From assembly GCA_965661625.1 (NCBI GenBank), contig CBFIEM010000002.1, forward strand, positions 189,263 to 253,262: a stretch of DNA of 64,000 nucleotides. The letters run 5' to 3'. This document shows, piece by piece, positions 16,631 to 25,055 of this stretch. Both the position numbers and the translations under genes were made by a program. This DNA is from GCA-2705995 sp965661625. GTDB taxonomy: Bacteria; Bacteroidota; Bacteroidia; Flavobacteriales_G; Salibacteraceae. A model generated the notes under the pieces. That model was not told where the DNA came from. It was given only the letters and a program-made list of their open reading frames with translations, and did not search any database. Within the stretch, counting starts at the first letter, position 1, and each line of letters opens with the position of its first letter.

Positions 16631-17809
16631 ATGGCAAGGATATGTATGCTTTCTGTTCAGCACTCACCATTAGATGACCGGATAAATTTTAAAGAAGCTC
16701 AGTCATTGGTTAAGGCGGGCCATGAGGTAGTGCAAGTTTGTGCAGCAAACCCTGAAGGTGAGTTGTACGATATGGGCAATAAGGAACTTCTTAATCCAAA
16801 AGGCGAGCGTGAGATCCTGGCTAATGGTATTCCAACCAAAAGTGTTCCGCTTCCGAAGGGAGTAGAGAAGTTGACCAATAAGTTATTCCTTGGAAGGTAT
16901 ACGAAGGCTTATTTAAAGGCGGCTACCGATTGGAAAGCTGATGTGTACCATTGCCATGAGCCCTTGTCTTTATATTTCGGAATTAAGGCAGGAGAAGCTA
17001 CTGGAGCACAAGTTGTTTTTGATTCTCATGAGTCCTGGGTTGAAGGCCGACCAAAAGAGCAATTTATACAACGAACAGTATTTCCAAAGCTGAAGTTCTT
17101 AATTAGTGCTAACCAATTAACACGGGGTTATTTAACCTGTCTTAATCGAAACTTGGAGTCAGAGGTTATATATAATGCCGCAGAGCCCCATTTATATAAA
17201 GGGGTCAACGCATCTCAGTCGCCATTAATCGTACACGATGGGAATTTACCTTTTAATCGAGGCTTGAAGCTCATGTTAGCATCAATCAAACTGCTTCGCC
17301 ATGCTATACCGGATGTGAAGTTGAAACTCATTGGAGAAACATCAGGCGCTGAACGCAGCTTTGTATCCGCTTTTGTTCGTGAGAATAGTTTGGAGCAACA
17401 GGTACATGAAACGGGTTGGGTTAATTATGATCAAGTGGCTAGTCAGCTGAATGACGCGGCTATTGGGATAATCGCTAAAGAGCCTACTACCAATAATATT
17501 TTAGGAGGTCCACCCATTAAATATTACAATTACTTGGCAGCCGGATTAGCTATTGTAGATGTGAATATGCCTGAAACTACCCGACTATTGTCAAAGCATA
17601 AATGCGGTATTAGTTTGCGTGAACAATCGCCTGAGCTCATGGCGGATACTTTGCAATCAATGCTCAAGGATAAGAAACAGCTAATGCGTTTTCAACAATC
17701 TGCAAGCGCTGCTTTTGAGAGCCTCAACTGGCTGGAAGAAGGAAAGAAATTGGTTCGTTTTTACGATCAATTCATCCTCAATGAAGGAAAAATGATTTAC
17801 CACAATTGA
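16631..17809 (+). CDS. Glycosyltransferase family 4 (GT-B fold)
   Basis: A 392-residue GT-B glycosyltransferase. The N-terminal acceptor half shows CMLSVQHSPLDDRINFKEAQSL, characteristic of a flavobacterial GT4 group, and YHCHEP. The C-terminal donor half contains VKLKLIGETSGAERSF, HETGWVNYDQVASQLNDAAIGI, ILGGPPIKYYNYLAAGLAIV, and the EPTTNNILGGPPIKYYNYLA segment at the place of the E-x7-E nucleotide-sugar motif (only partly conserved). Sugar specificity cannot be deduced. It probably acts on the lipid-linked glycan exported by the upstream flippase. Confidence 0.84.
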   Translation: MARICMLSVQHSPLDDRINFKEAQSLVKAGHEVVQVCAANPEGELYDMGNKELLNPKGEREILANGIPTKSVPLPKGVEKLTNKLFLGRYTKAYLKAATDWKADVYHCHEPLSLYFGIKAGEATGAQVVFDSHESWVEGRPKEQFIQRTVFPKLKFLISANQLTRGYLTCLNRNLESEVIYNAAEPHLYKGVNASQSPLIVHDGNLPFNRGLKLMLASIKLLRHAIPDVKLKLIGETSGAERSFVSAFVRENSLEQQVHETGWVNYDQVASQLNDAAIGIIAKEPTTNNILGGPPIKYYNYLAAGLAIVDVNMPETTRLLSKHKCGISLREQSPELMADTLQSMLKDKKQLMRFQQSASAAFESLNWLEEGKKLVRFYDQFILNEGKMIYHN

Positions 17810-17831
17810 TTCAGACTCAGAACCCGCACTT

Positions 17832-18398
17832 TTATTTTTGCTGATCTCCGTTGGCTTGATTTTGACTTTGGGCTTGTTGCAGTGCAGCATTGCGTTTTTG
17901 TTGCTCAGATAAATATTGCTGGTACCGCAGGTGCTGATTAAAGCCGAAAAAATTAAGGGAGGTAACAAGAGCTGGCACTTTTTGAAACCCACTTATAATA
18001 TGAGTTCGCACGTAATTCTCATCTAAAATAACAAAGCTAGGATAACTCATTTTCCGCTCTAATAGTGAAACTGCTAAAGCATGCACACCTCGTTTCGCAT
18101 TGGGTTTAAGGTTAGTAAATACCATATTGTTAAACTCAATGGTGTCGTGCATTTCTGCATCGAGCTTTACCGCATAGTAATTAGCGTTCATGGCAGCTAT
18201 AACCTGTGGGTCTTTGAACGTACTTGCATCCATTTTCTTACACCACCCACACCAATCGGTGTAAACATCAATGAAAACTTTCTTGCGTTCGGTTTCTTGA
18301 CGTTCCATCATTTCATTCCAAGAAAGCCATTCAATTTCTTGTCCAAATACGACTTGAACATTCACTAAAAGTATTCCTATAAAGAAAAACTGTTTCAT
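17832..18398 (-). CDS. Secreted thioredoxin-like protein (CGWC)
   Basis: Thioredoxin_7-like protein, 188 residues from the Met at 18398, where a signal peptide begins (MKQFFFIGILLVNVQVVFGQ). The longer frame to 18437 adds a non-signal-like segment. The active site is DVYTDWCGWCKKMD followed by STFKDPQVIAAMNANYYAVKLDAE, the usual layout of the family. The tail is Q/N-rich and low-complexity (KRNAALQQAQSQNQANGDQQK). It is periplasmic by prediction and probably a disulfide reductase or isomerase. It is a paralogue of the gene that follows on the same strand. Confidence 0.84.
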   Translation of the reverse strand: MKQFFFIGILLVNVQVVFGQEIEWLSWNEMMERQETERKKVFIDVYTDWCGWCKKMDASTFKDPQVIAAMNANYYAVKLDAEMHDTIEFNNMVFTNLKPNAKRGVHALAVSLLERKMSYPSFVILDENYVRTHIISGFQKVPALVTSLNFFGFNQHLRYQQYLSEQQKRNAALQQAQSQNQANGDQQK

Positions 18399-18509
18399 CT
18401 GTTTGTGGTGTTTGAAACCAGAGCAAAGGATACGCAAAGACGTATTCTCAGTTGTTGGTTCTTAGTTCATGAAATAACCCCTGAAGAACAGAAGACTTTC
18501 AAACTCACA

Positions 18510-19046
18510 CTAAAAAGTGCCTTTAAAACCTTCAGCGTAATCGTTGTAAGGTACCGTTTTGTATTCGTTAGTAGCTATAAACTTAAGAATGGGTTCAATT
18601 TGTTTTGGTTGCATGTAACCTTGAACGGGAGATATTATTCCAAATGATTCATCTAAGTAAACAATAGTAGGGTACGCTATTCTACCATTTACAGGAGCGA
18701 TTTGTTGAGTGAGTTGATGGGTGCTATTCCTTGTATGGCTGCGCTGAGGATTGAAATCTGGATTTTGATATACGGTTCCCTTAAAGTTGATTTCTTCATT
18801 TCCTTCAGCATTGAACTTCACCGCGTAATAATGCTCATTTACATATGATACAACTTTAGGATTAGTAAATGTGTTACGCATCATCATTTTACAAGGGCCA
18901 CACCATTTCGTATACACATCGATGAGCACTTTTTTAGGCTCTTTTTCCATGGCTTCCTCTAAATCATTCATAGATATCCAATTGATTTGGGCTTGTGTGA
19001 ATCCCATTGAAAGGACAAATACGAGTAGAAGTGCTGCTTTTTTCAT
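18510..19046 (-). CDS. Secreted thioredoxin-like protein (CGPC)
   Basis: A 178-residue paralogue of the neighbouring CGWC protein with a signal peptide (MKKAALLLVFVLSMGFTQAQ) and the canonical CGPC active site (DVYTKWCGPCKMMM). The two share the layout INW/IEW-x-S-M/N near the N-terminus, NTFTNPKVVSYVNEHYYAVKF and AYPTIVYLDE with the cis-Pro loop. The CGPC here versus CGWC in the partner suggests different redox potentials, hence division of labour between them. About 110 bp separates the genes. Upstream lies a terminator that isolates them from the peptide transporters. Confidence 0.85.
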   Translation of the reverse strand: MKKAALLLVFVLSMGFTQAQINWISMNDLEEAMEKEPKKVLIDVYTKWCGPCKMMMRNTFTNPKVVSYVNEHYYAVKFNAEGNEEINFKGTVYQNPDFNPQRSHTRNSTHQLTQQIAPVNGRIAYPTIVYLDESFGIISPVQGYMQPKQIEPILKFIATNEYKTVPYNDYAEGFKGTF

Positions 19047-19093
19047 AAAAATTTTGTTTCAACGAATTTCAGAAAAATCTATTACAAAGACGA

Positions 19094-19121
19094 AAAAAGG
19101 CGGGATGGTTCCCGCCTTTTT
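19094..19121. terminator. Terminator between peptide transporter and thioredoxin gene
   Basis: AAAAGGCGGGA-TGGT-TCCCGCCTTTT hairpin with a T-run on the plus strand and A-run before it; ends the minus-strand transporter transcript. Confidence 0.72.
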
Positions 19122-19143
19122 GCTTAATATCCTGTTAAGTGTA

Positions 19144-20817
19144 TTAATGAATGCCATGCATCCACTTCTTCAAGGTAGGGACAAGCAGTAAAAGAAGCAG
19201 AGCAGCCGCACCTACTACCATAACTCCCCAAGTGAGGTAAGTTGATGAATAGACTTGAAGCGATTCAGAAATTCCCAACTCGGTACTTCCCCCTTCAGTA
19301 GCGGTCAGTTCTCCAATTAAACCGGCCATTTTGTTAGCAAGTGATATGCTCAAGAACCACGCACCCATGACAAATCCAACTGCTTTTTTAGGAGATAATT
19401 TGGTAATCATGGATAAGCCAACTGGAGATAAACTTAATTCGCCAGTAGTGTGGAAGAAGTACATTACAATCAAAAAGATTACTGGTACCATACCATCCGT
19501 GCTAAATAAATTAGCTCCCAGTACAATAATTGCGAATCCAATGGCAAGTTGAGCTAATCCAAGCACAAACTTCATGGGAGTTGAAGGCTCGTTCCCTGTT
19601 TTTCTCAGTTTAAGCCAGATGTACGAAAATACGGGGGCCAATGTCATGATAAAAAATGCATTGAAAAACTGGAAAATTGATGCTGGAATTTCAGATCCGA
19701 AAACAACACGGTCAACATTTCTTGCTGTGAAAAGGGTTATTGATCCGCCAGCTTGTTCAAAAAGTGCCCAGAAAACCGAGTGAAATAAAAATAAAACCAT
19801 GACAACCCACAAGCGTTGCTCACCGGACTTCTCTGACTGTTTCGAACTCATAAAGAATAATACAGCCAAGATTCCAATACTTAATACAATGAGCGCCCAC
19901 GTAACGATATCACTTAAGTTGAGGAACTGCGCAAGTATGGGAATTGATAGGAGGGTACCGATAATGGTATAAGTCTGATTCCTTTTAATTTTAGGGTCTT
20001 TAATCTCCGTAAACGAAGCCGCCTCTTTATCTAATAGTGCTTGACGATCAGCAGCTGGGCCATTCAGTAGGGCAATGTCTTCCTCCTCATTGATTTCAGG
20101 AAACTCTTCTAAAGAAGAAGGGTTGATTCCTTTCTTACCAAAAGTTGATGGTCCGAGTAACCAAAACATCAACAGGCCAAGTAACATCCCGATACCTGCC
20201 AATCCGAAACCGTAGTGCCATGAGATTTCTTCTCCCACATAACCACAAGTTACTATTGATAGTAAAGCACCAATGTTTACTCCCATATAAAAGATCGTAA
20301 AAGCACCATCTTTTCTTCCATCATTGAGGCCATAAAAGTTACCTAAGAAACTGGAGATGTTGGGTTTAAAAAAACCATTACCCACAATGATGAAAGCCAA
20401 GGAAATGAAAAATAACTGCATATTCCCGCTGAAAAGCATTCCCTCTAAGGCCAGAGCAAAGTGTCCCGCCATCATTAATATTCCACCGAATAGAATCGCT
20501 TTCCTAAAACCAAGGATTTTATCAGCAATGATTCCTCCAACTACGGGTGTTAAATAAACCATGGCCGTGTAAGACCCATAAATACCTAAAGCTTTGGAGT
20601 CTGCTTCACCTTGCGACAGTTCTTTGAAAAGTTCTTGTACCATGTAGAGCGTTAAGAGTGCCCGCATACCATAGTATGAGAAACGCTCCCACATTTCTGC
20701 AAAAAACAATATAAACAGCGCTTTCGGATGTAACTTCCGATTGCTATAAATGATGAAAGGAACCCAGACAAGGACAAATGCCCAAGCCACAACCATAATC
20801 CAAAAACCTACACTCAT
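19144..20817 (-). CDS. POT-family proton-coupled peptide transporter
   Basis: Major-facilitator protein of the proton-dependent oligopeptide transporter (POT/PTR2) family that imports di- and tripeptides. Signatures are FAEMWERFSYYGMRALLTLYM (helix 1, the ExxER-like motif), FTIFYMGVNIGALLS (PTR2 motif) and FNAFFIMTLAPVF. The 557 residues exceed a plain 12-TM MFS protein because of a long central loop (about residues 230-280) that is E/D-rich. It lies 22 bp downstream of a second POT gene; both sit next to a secreted dipeptidyl peptidase. Confidence 0.92.
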   Translation of the reverse strand: MSVGFWIMVVAWAFVLVWVPFIIYSNRKLHPKALFILFFAEMWERFSYYGMRALLTLYMVQELFKELSQGEADSKALGIYGSYTAMVYLTPVVGGIIADKILGFRKAILFGGILMMAGHFALALEGMLFSGNMQLFFISLAFIIVGNGFFKPNISSFLGNFYGLNDGRKDGAFTIFYMGVNIGALLSIVTCGYVGEEISWHYGFGLAGIGMLLGLLMFWLLGPSTFGKKGINPSSLEEFPEINEEEDIALLNGPAADRQALLDKEAASFTEIKDPKIKRNQTYTIIGTLLSIPILAQFLNLSDIVTWALIVLSIGILAVLFFMSSKQSEKSGEQRLWVVMVLFLFHSVFWALFEQAGGSITLFTARNVDRVVFGSEIPASIFQFFNAFFIMTLAPVFSYIWLKLRKTGNEPSTPMKFVLGLAQLAIGFAIIVLGANLFSTDGMVPVIFLIVMYFFHTTGELSLSPVGLSMITKLSPKKAVGFVMGAWFLSISLANKMAGLIGELTATEGGSTELGISESLQVYSSTYLTWGVMVVGAAALLLLLLVPTLKKWMHGIH

Positions 20818-20839
20818 CTTGTTTTAGTTTAAAGCGATT

Positions 20840-22255
20840 TTACGCTTGGTTATCTGCTAATTCAAACCCTTCTTGTTCTTCATAAGAGGTGCCGTCGCGC
20901 TCCTCAGCACCGTGCGTTAAACGCTTTAACGGTTTTAGTAGGGCAATTACCAATAGGCCTATTATCGTACAGAAGATGGCAATGCCGGTAAAGATTTCAA
21001 ACTCTCCTGCAGAAGCAGACCATTCTCCTAATAATCCGGCTACTTTATTTCCTAAACCTGTAGCAGCAAAATATGCTCCCATCATAAATGACGCATACTT
21101 TAATGGTGCTAATTTGGTGATGAACGAAAGTGCTACTGGTGATGCGCATAATTCCCCAACAGTATGGAATAAATATGCTAACACTAACCAATACATAGCA
21201 GAAGAACCTTCAGCCTCGAATTGCAGCGAAGCGGCAGTCATGAATAAAAATCCCCAACCCATGATAATTACTCCAATTGCCATCTTGAGAATAGAAGAGG
21301 ATTCCCTGCCTTTACGTTTCCACCAATACCAGAATCCTGCAATAGGTGCACCTAACGTGATGATGAAAAAGGCGTTTACGGATTGAAACCACGATGCGGG
21401 GATTGCATTTAGGTTTAGGAATGGAATTGTGAATCCAAGACTTAAATCCGTTTTCTGCTTTGTGTAAACATTCATCAATCCACCGGCTTGTTCAAAAGCC
21501 CCCCAAAAAACGATGATTAACAGAAATGAGATAAGCATCACAGCGATGCGATCTCGTTCTACTTGAGAAAGTGGTTTGCTGCGAGCAGCTTGTTCTTTTT
21601 CAGAAAGCTCCGTAGTAGCCTCTCCAATTCCTTTCAAATATTTCTGTCCGAGCATAAAAACAGCTTGACCTACGAGCATTCCAATTCCTGCCAGTCCGAA
21701 ACCATAGTGCCATCCATAAGTTTCACCCAAGTACCCAACTGCAAGGGCAGAAAAGAATGCACCTAAATTGATTCCGATATAAAAAATGGTAAATCCCTTG
21801 TCTCGGCGATCATCTCCTTGGGCATAAAGGCCACCCACCATGGTAGAAATATTTGGTTTTAATCCCCCAACACCGAGTACAATTAAAATGAGTCCAGTAA
21901 AAAAAGCAATGGAACTATCAATGGCTAACACAATGTGTCCAGCACAGAGCAACAGGCCGCCAAGAATAACTGTTTTCTTTTGCCCAAGAACTTTGTCGGC
22001 AAGCAGACCACCTGGAATAGACATTACATACACCGCCATGGTATACCAGCCGTACAAACTGTAAGCTTCACTTTCAGTCCATCCTAACCCCGGGTTCGCT
22101 CCAGAAGATGAGCTGATGATGTACAGAACTAGTATTGCCCGCATTCCATAATAGGAAAAACGTTCCCAGAGTTCTGTAAAGAAAAGTATGTAAAGGCCAA
22201 CAGGGTGCCCTAAAAATTCCTTGCGCTCAATTGCTTGTGTTGCTTGATTCGACAT
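20840..22255 (-). CDS. POT-family proton-coupled peptide transporter
   Basis: Second POT/PTR2 transporter, 471 residues, about 12 helices without the long loop of its neighbour. Motifs are FTELWERFSYYGMRAILVLYI, FTIFYIGINLGAFFSA, WGAFEQAGGLMNVY and CASPVALSFITKLAP. The sequence is clearly paralogous to the downstream transporter, so a tandem duplication followed by divergence is likely. The C-terminal tail is charged (AEERDGTSYEEQEGFEL). It is preceded by the DPP-IV-like gene, 58 bp upstream. Confidence 0.92.
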   Translation of the reverse strand: MSNQATQAIERKEFLGHPVGLYILFFTELWERFSYYGMRAILVLYIISSSSGANPGLGWTESEAYSLYGWYTMAVYVMSIPGGLLADKVLGQKKTVILGGLLLCAGHIVLAIDSSIAFFTGLILIVLGVGGLKPNISTMVGGLYAQGDDRRDKGFTIFYIGINLGAFFSALAVGYLGETYGWHYGFGLAGIGMLVGQAVFMLGQKYLKGIGEATTELSEKEQAARSKPLSQVERDRIAVMLISFLLIIVFWGAFEQAGGLMNVYTKQKTDLSLGFTIPFLNLNAIPASWFQSVNAFFIITLGAPIAGFWYWWKRKGRESSSILKMAIGVIIMGWGFLFMTAASLQFEAEGSSAMYWLVLAYLFHTVGELCASPVALSFITKLAPLKYASFMMGAYFAATGLGNKVAGLLGEWSASAGEFEIFTGIAIFCTIIGLLVIALLKPLKRLTHGAEERDGTSYEEQEGFELADNQA

Positions 22256-22313
22256 AGAATGCGGTATATTCAGTTTTGAATTGTGAAGGTTCGAAATTAA
22301 TCAAATTGTTGAC

Positions 22314-24482
22314 TTATAAATTCTCATGAAGCCAATCTGTCATTTTCTTGTATAGGTGATACCTGGTATTGCCCCCATAGATGCCATGATTGCGATCGGG
22401 ATAAACATGCAAATCAAACTGTTTATTGCTGCGCACCAGTGCGTTTATCATTTGTATGGCATTTTGAAAATGCACGTTATCATCACCTGTTCCATGAACC
22501 AATAAATAGTTTCCTTTTAATTGATCAGTATAGTTAATTGGACTGTTGTTATCGTATCCCGTTTCATTTTCTTGAGGGGTTTGCATGTACCGCTCAGTAT
22601 ATATGTTATCGTAATATCGCCAAGTTGTTACTGGAGCAACGGCAATGGCACTTTTAAAATAAGATGCTCCCTTGGTAATGGCTAACGAAGACATGTATCC
22701 ACCGTAGCTCCAACCCCAGATACCTATCCGACTGCTATCTACATAGTTTAAGGACTGCAAATACTTTGCTGTTTCTATGTAATCTATGGTTTCGTAATGT
22801 CCGAGTTGTTTGTAGGTAATTTTCTTGAATGCGGCACCTCTTCCTCCTGTACCTCGGTTATCGACAGAAACTACAATGTATCCCTGCTGAGCTAGCATTT
22901 GATGCCAAAGAAAATTGGCTCCACCCCATTGATTCACCACCTCTTGAGAACCAGGTCCTCCATATATCGTAAGCAGTACGGGGTATTTTTTGTCAGCATC
23001 AAAATCTGGAGGTGTAATCTTCCAAGCATTCAATTTAACTCCTTCACTTGTTTCAAATGAGAAAAAGGTCTTTTTACTGAACAGCGTAGTTTTGAGAACC
23101 TCATTTAAACGCTTGCTTGATTTCAGTACCCGCACAAGTTTACCAGTTGAACGGTGTAAGCTAATTTCGTTTGGTGTGTTTGCGGTAGAGCGGGTATTGA
23201 TGAAGTATTTCATGCCAGTAGAGAAAGTGGCATGGCTCATCCCTGTTTCTGAAGTAAGTGCTTCAATTCTTTTCTTTTTGAGGTTTAGGCGGTAAACACC
23301 ACGATCCATTGGTGAATGCTTAGCAGCTGCAAAGTAGGCATAGGTATCATCCGCATCAACTCCGTAGAAAGTCTTTATTTCCCAATCGCCACTTGTAAGT
23401 GCTCGGGCAGTTTGCGTTTGCATATTTACAAGGTATAAGTGATTGTACCCATCTTTTTCACTTGAAATTAACATCGACTTACCATCGTTCATGAAGGTCC
23501 AGTCATCAGTAACATCAATGTAAGTGTCGCTCTGCTCTTTATAAATAGGGGTTAGCTCTCCTGATTGAGTGTTCGCACTGAAAATGTGCAGCGTACTTTG
23601 ATGGCGGTTCATCAACTGAAGGGCCAACGTAGCATTATCTGTTGTCCACTTAATACGCGGAATGTACTCATAGTCTACCCCTGTTTCGGTAAGCTTTTTT
23701 GAAGTGTTTGTTTTTAAGTTATAAACCCAAATTGAAACTACGGAGTTAGGCTCTCCTGCTTTTGGGTATTTGTAGAGGTAATCATTTGGGTAAAGATCAT
23801 TTCCCCAAGTTTGCATGTTGTATTGCGGAACTGCACGCTCATCAAACCTGTAGTAGGCAATTTGATCTCCTTTTGGGGACCAAAAGAAGGCTTTAGCGAA
23901 AGCAAACTCTTCTTCATAAACCCAGTCCGTTGCTCCATTGATAACTTCATTGGCTTTTCCATCAGAAGTTACCTGAACGTGCTCATGGGTTGCTACATCG
24001 TAAAGGAATAGGTTGTTGTCTTGCACATAAGCAGCGTGTTTTCCACCTGGGGCAAGGGTTGTGAAACTCTGCTTTCCTGATTTTGATAAATGTTGAAGGG
24101 ATGCTTCCTGATTATCCCACAGGTAGAAATTTGCTTTAGTAGATCTTCTGTAAATGGGAGTTACGTCGGTTTGTAAGAGCACGTAACGCTCATCTGAGCT
24201 GATGCTGTAATCCGAAAAAGGTAAGTTAATCCGCTCATCAGCCCCATCAATGACAACAGCTTCCTGTTCTCCTGTAGCATAACTAAATTGAACGATTTTG
24301 GAACTTTTTCCTTCGTTGCTTAGAATTGTATAACTATCTCCACTGTTTGTAGAGCGGAATCCATAAACGTTGTCTTGGCGATATTTACCAAAGCGCCAAA
24401 TAGATTCAAGCGTAATAGAGTCTTGTGAAAATCCTTGAGAGGCAATAAATAGTGCCAATACCCCCATTAAGTTCTTAAGCAT
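22314..24482 (-). CDS. Dipeptidyl peptidase IV (S9 family), secreted
   Basis: Prolyl-oligopeptidase-family serine peptidase that releases N-terminal X-Pro or X-Ala dipeptides. A signal peptide (MLKNLMGVLALFIASQGFSQ) leads into an eight-bladed propeller region and a C-terminal alpha/beta-hydrolase. The catalytic triad is visible: Ser near 592 in GWSYGGYMSS, Asp near 667 in HGTGDDNVHFQN and His near 699 in DRNHGI. The double-Glu motif DWVYEEEF that anchors the substrate N-terminus is present near residue 190. At 722 residues it matches DPP-IV. It begins a run that includes two POT dipeptide importers, a coherent peptide-harvesting unit. Confidence 0.94.
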   Translation of the reverse strand: MLKNLMGVLALFIASQGFSQDSITLESIWRFGKYRQDNVYGFRSTNSGDSYTILSNEGKSSKIVQFSYATGEQEAVVIDGADERINLPFSDYSISSDERYVLLQTDVTPIYRRSTKANFYLWDNQEASLQHLSKSGKQSFTTLAPGGKHAAYVQDNNLFLYDVATHEHVQVTSDGKANEVINGATDWVYEEEFAFAKAFFWSPKGDQIAYYRFDERAVPQYNMQTWGNDLYPNDYLYKYPKAGEPNSVVSIWVYNLKTNTSKKLTETGVDYEYIPRIKWTTDNATLALQLMNRHQSTLHIFSANTQSGELTPIYKEQSDTYIDVTDDWTFMNDGKSMLISSEKDGYNHLYLVNMQTQTARALTSGDWEIKTFYGVDADDTYAYFAAAKHSPMDRGVYRLNLKKKRIEALTSETGMSHATFSTGMKYFINTRSTANTPNEISLHRSTGKLVRVLKSSKRLNEVLKTTLFSKKTFFSFETSEGVKLNAWKITPPDFDADKKYPVLLTIYGGPGSQEVVNQWGGANFLWHQMLAQQGYIVVSVDNRGTGGRGAAFKKITYKQLGHYETIDYIETAKYLQSLNYVDSSRIGIWGWSYGGYMSSLAITKGASYFKSAIAVAPVTTWRYYDNIYTERYMQTPQENETGYDNNSPINYTDQLKGNYLLVHGTGDDNVHFQNAIQMINALVRSNKQFDLHVYPDRNHGIYGGNTRYHLYKKMTDWLHENL

Positions 24483-24607
24483 ATCCTTATTTTAAATTGG
24501 AAAAGGCCAAGATAAGGATTTGGCTTAAAGATTATAAGGAGAATTTATCGGGCATGAGTAGGCAATCAACACGCTCAGCACAACAAATTTTTGCAACGCA
24601 TTTGTTT

Positions 24608-24823
24608 TTAGCGCTTTTTACCTTTTTTCATAACCGTTGAAAGCCCAAAGGGAGAATAAATAGGGCAGAAGCCTACAAATCCTGTTATCAAAAAAATAAT
24701 GCTCAATACAAGCACGGTCGTACCAAGTATTCCTGTCATGGCACCCCCGAAATAAAATATAGAAGCGATAATGGCGATGATAATTCTCAACCCACGGTCA
24801 AGGGTTCCCATATTCTTTTTCAT
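24608..24823 (-). CDS. Small DUF2892/YgaP-type membrane protein
   Basis: A 71-residue protein from the ATG at 24823 (MKKNMGTLDRGLRIIIA...), matching the DUF2892 signature: MGxxDRxxR, two hydrophobic segments (IIAIIASIFYFGGAMTG; VLVLSIIFLITGFVGFCPIYSPFG) and CPxYxxFG. The open frame continues to 24940, but this extension is not family-like and crosses the intergenic structured element. The related domain occurs at the C-terminus of rhodanese-like YgaP; here it stands alone. Function unknown. Confidence 0.86.
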   Translation of the reverse strand: MKKNMGTLDRGLRIIIAIIASIFYFGGAMTGILGTTVLVLSIIFLITGFVGFCPIYSPFGLSTVMKKGKKR

Positions 24824-24920
24824 AGTTGAAGTATTTTGAATGAAAGGTAGGTATTTGACTGCGAAAATACAATGCACACAAAGCGCCACCAGGTAAATGA
24901 CTGGATGGGGTTGAATGCGG

Positions 24921-25002
24921 AGTTGCGCCAAGGATGGCAATGGCTACCCCGCCCGTTTTGGGCGGAGTAATAATGAACAGCCTGACCTGCAGGGAGGCGC
25001 CC
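24921..25002. other. Intergenic element with nested inverted repeats
   Basis: Contains three nested complementary pairs: GCGCC (24925-24929) with GGCGC (24996-25000); GGCT (24942-24945) with AGCC (24979-24982); and CCGCCC (24949-24954) with GGGCGG (24960-24965). It also carries the palindrome CCTGCAGG (24986-24993). It is GC-rich compared with its surroundings. From memory, blocks like GCGCCAAGGAT and CCTGCAGGGAGGCGCC recur in intergenic sequence of flavobacterial genomes; I could not check this. It may be a mobile-like interspersed element or a structured leader of the DUF2892 gene. No second copy was found in the window. Confidence 0.5.
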
Positions 25003-25004
25003 AA

Positions 25005-25036
25005 AAAAAAAGCACCTCCTGAATGAAGGTGCTTTT
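25005..25036 (-). terminator. Terminator of the universal-stress-protein gene
   Basis: On the minus strand AAAAGCACCT-(loop)-AGGTGCTTTT followed by a T-run, directly after the tandem Usp gene and adjoining the nested-repeat element. Confidence 0.75.
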
Positions 25037-25055
25037 GATGTATGATATAATGAGC

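Noticed and set aside
18405..18647. Plus-strand 80-residue frame opposite the thioredoxin genes
   Set aside because: Overlaps the 5' end of one and the 3' end of the other real gene on the opposite strand; no recognisable features.
24823..24940. N-terminal extension of the DUF2892 protein to 24940
   Set aside because: The extension crosses the nested inverted repeats, has no family similarity, and MKKNMGTLDRG at 24823 is the usual start.
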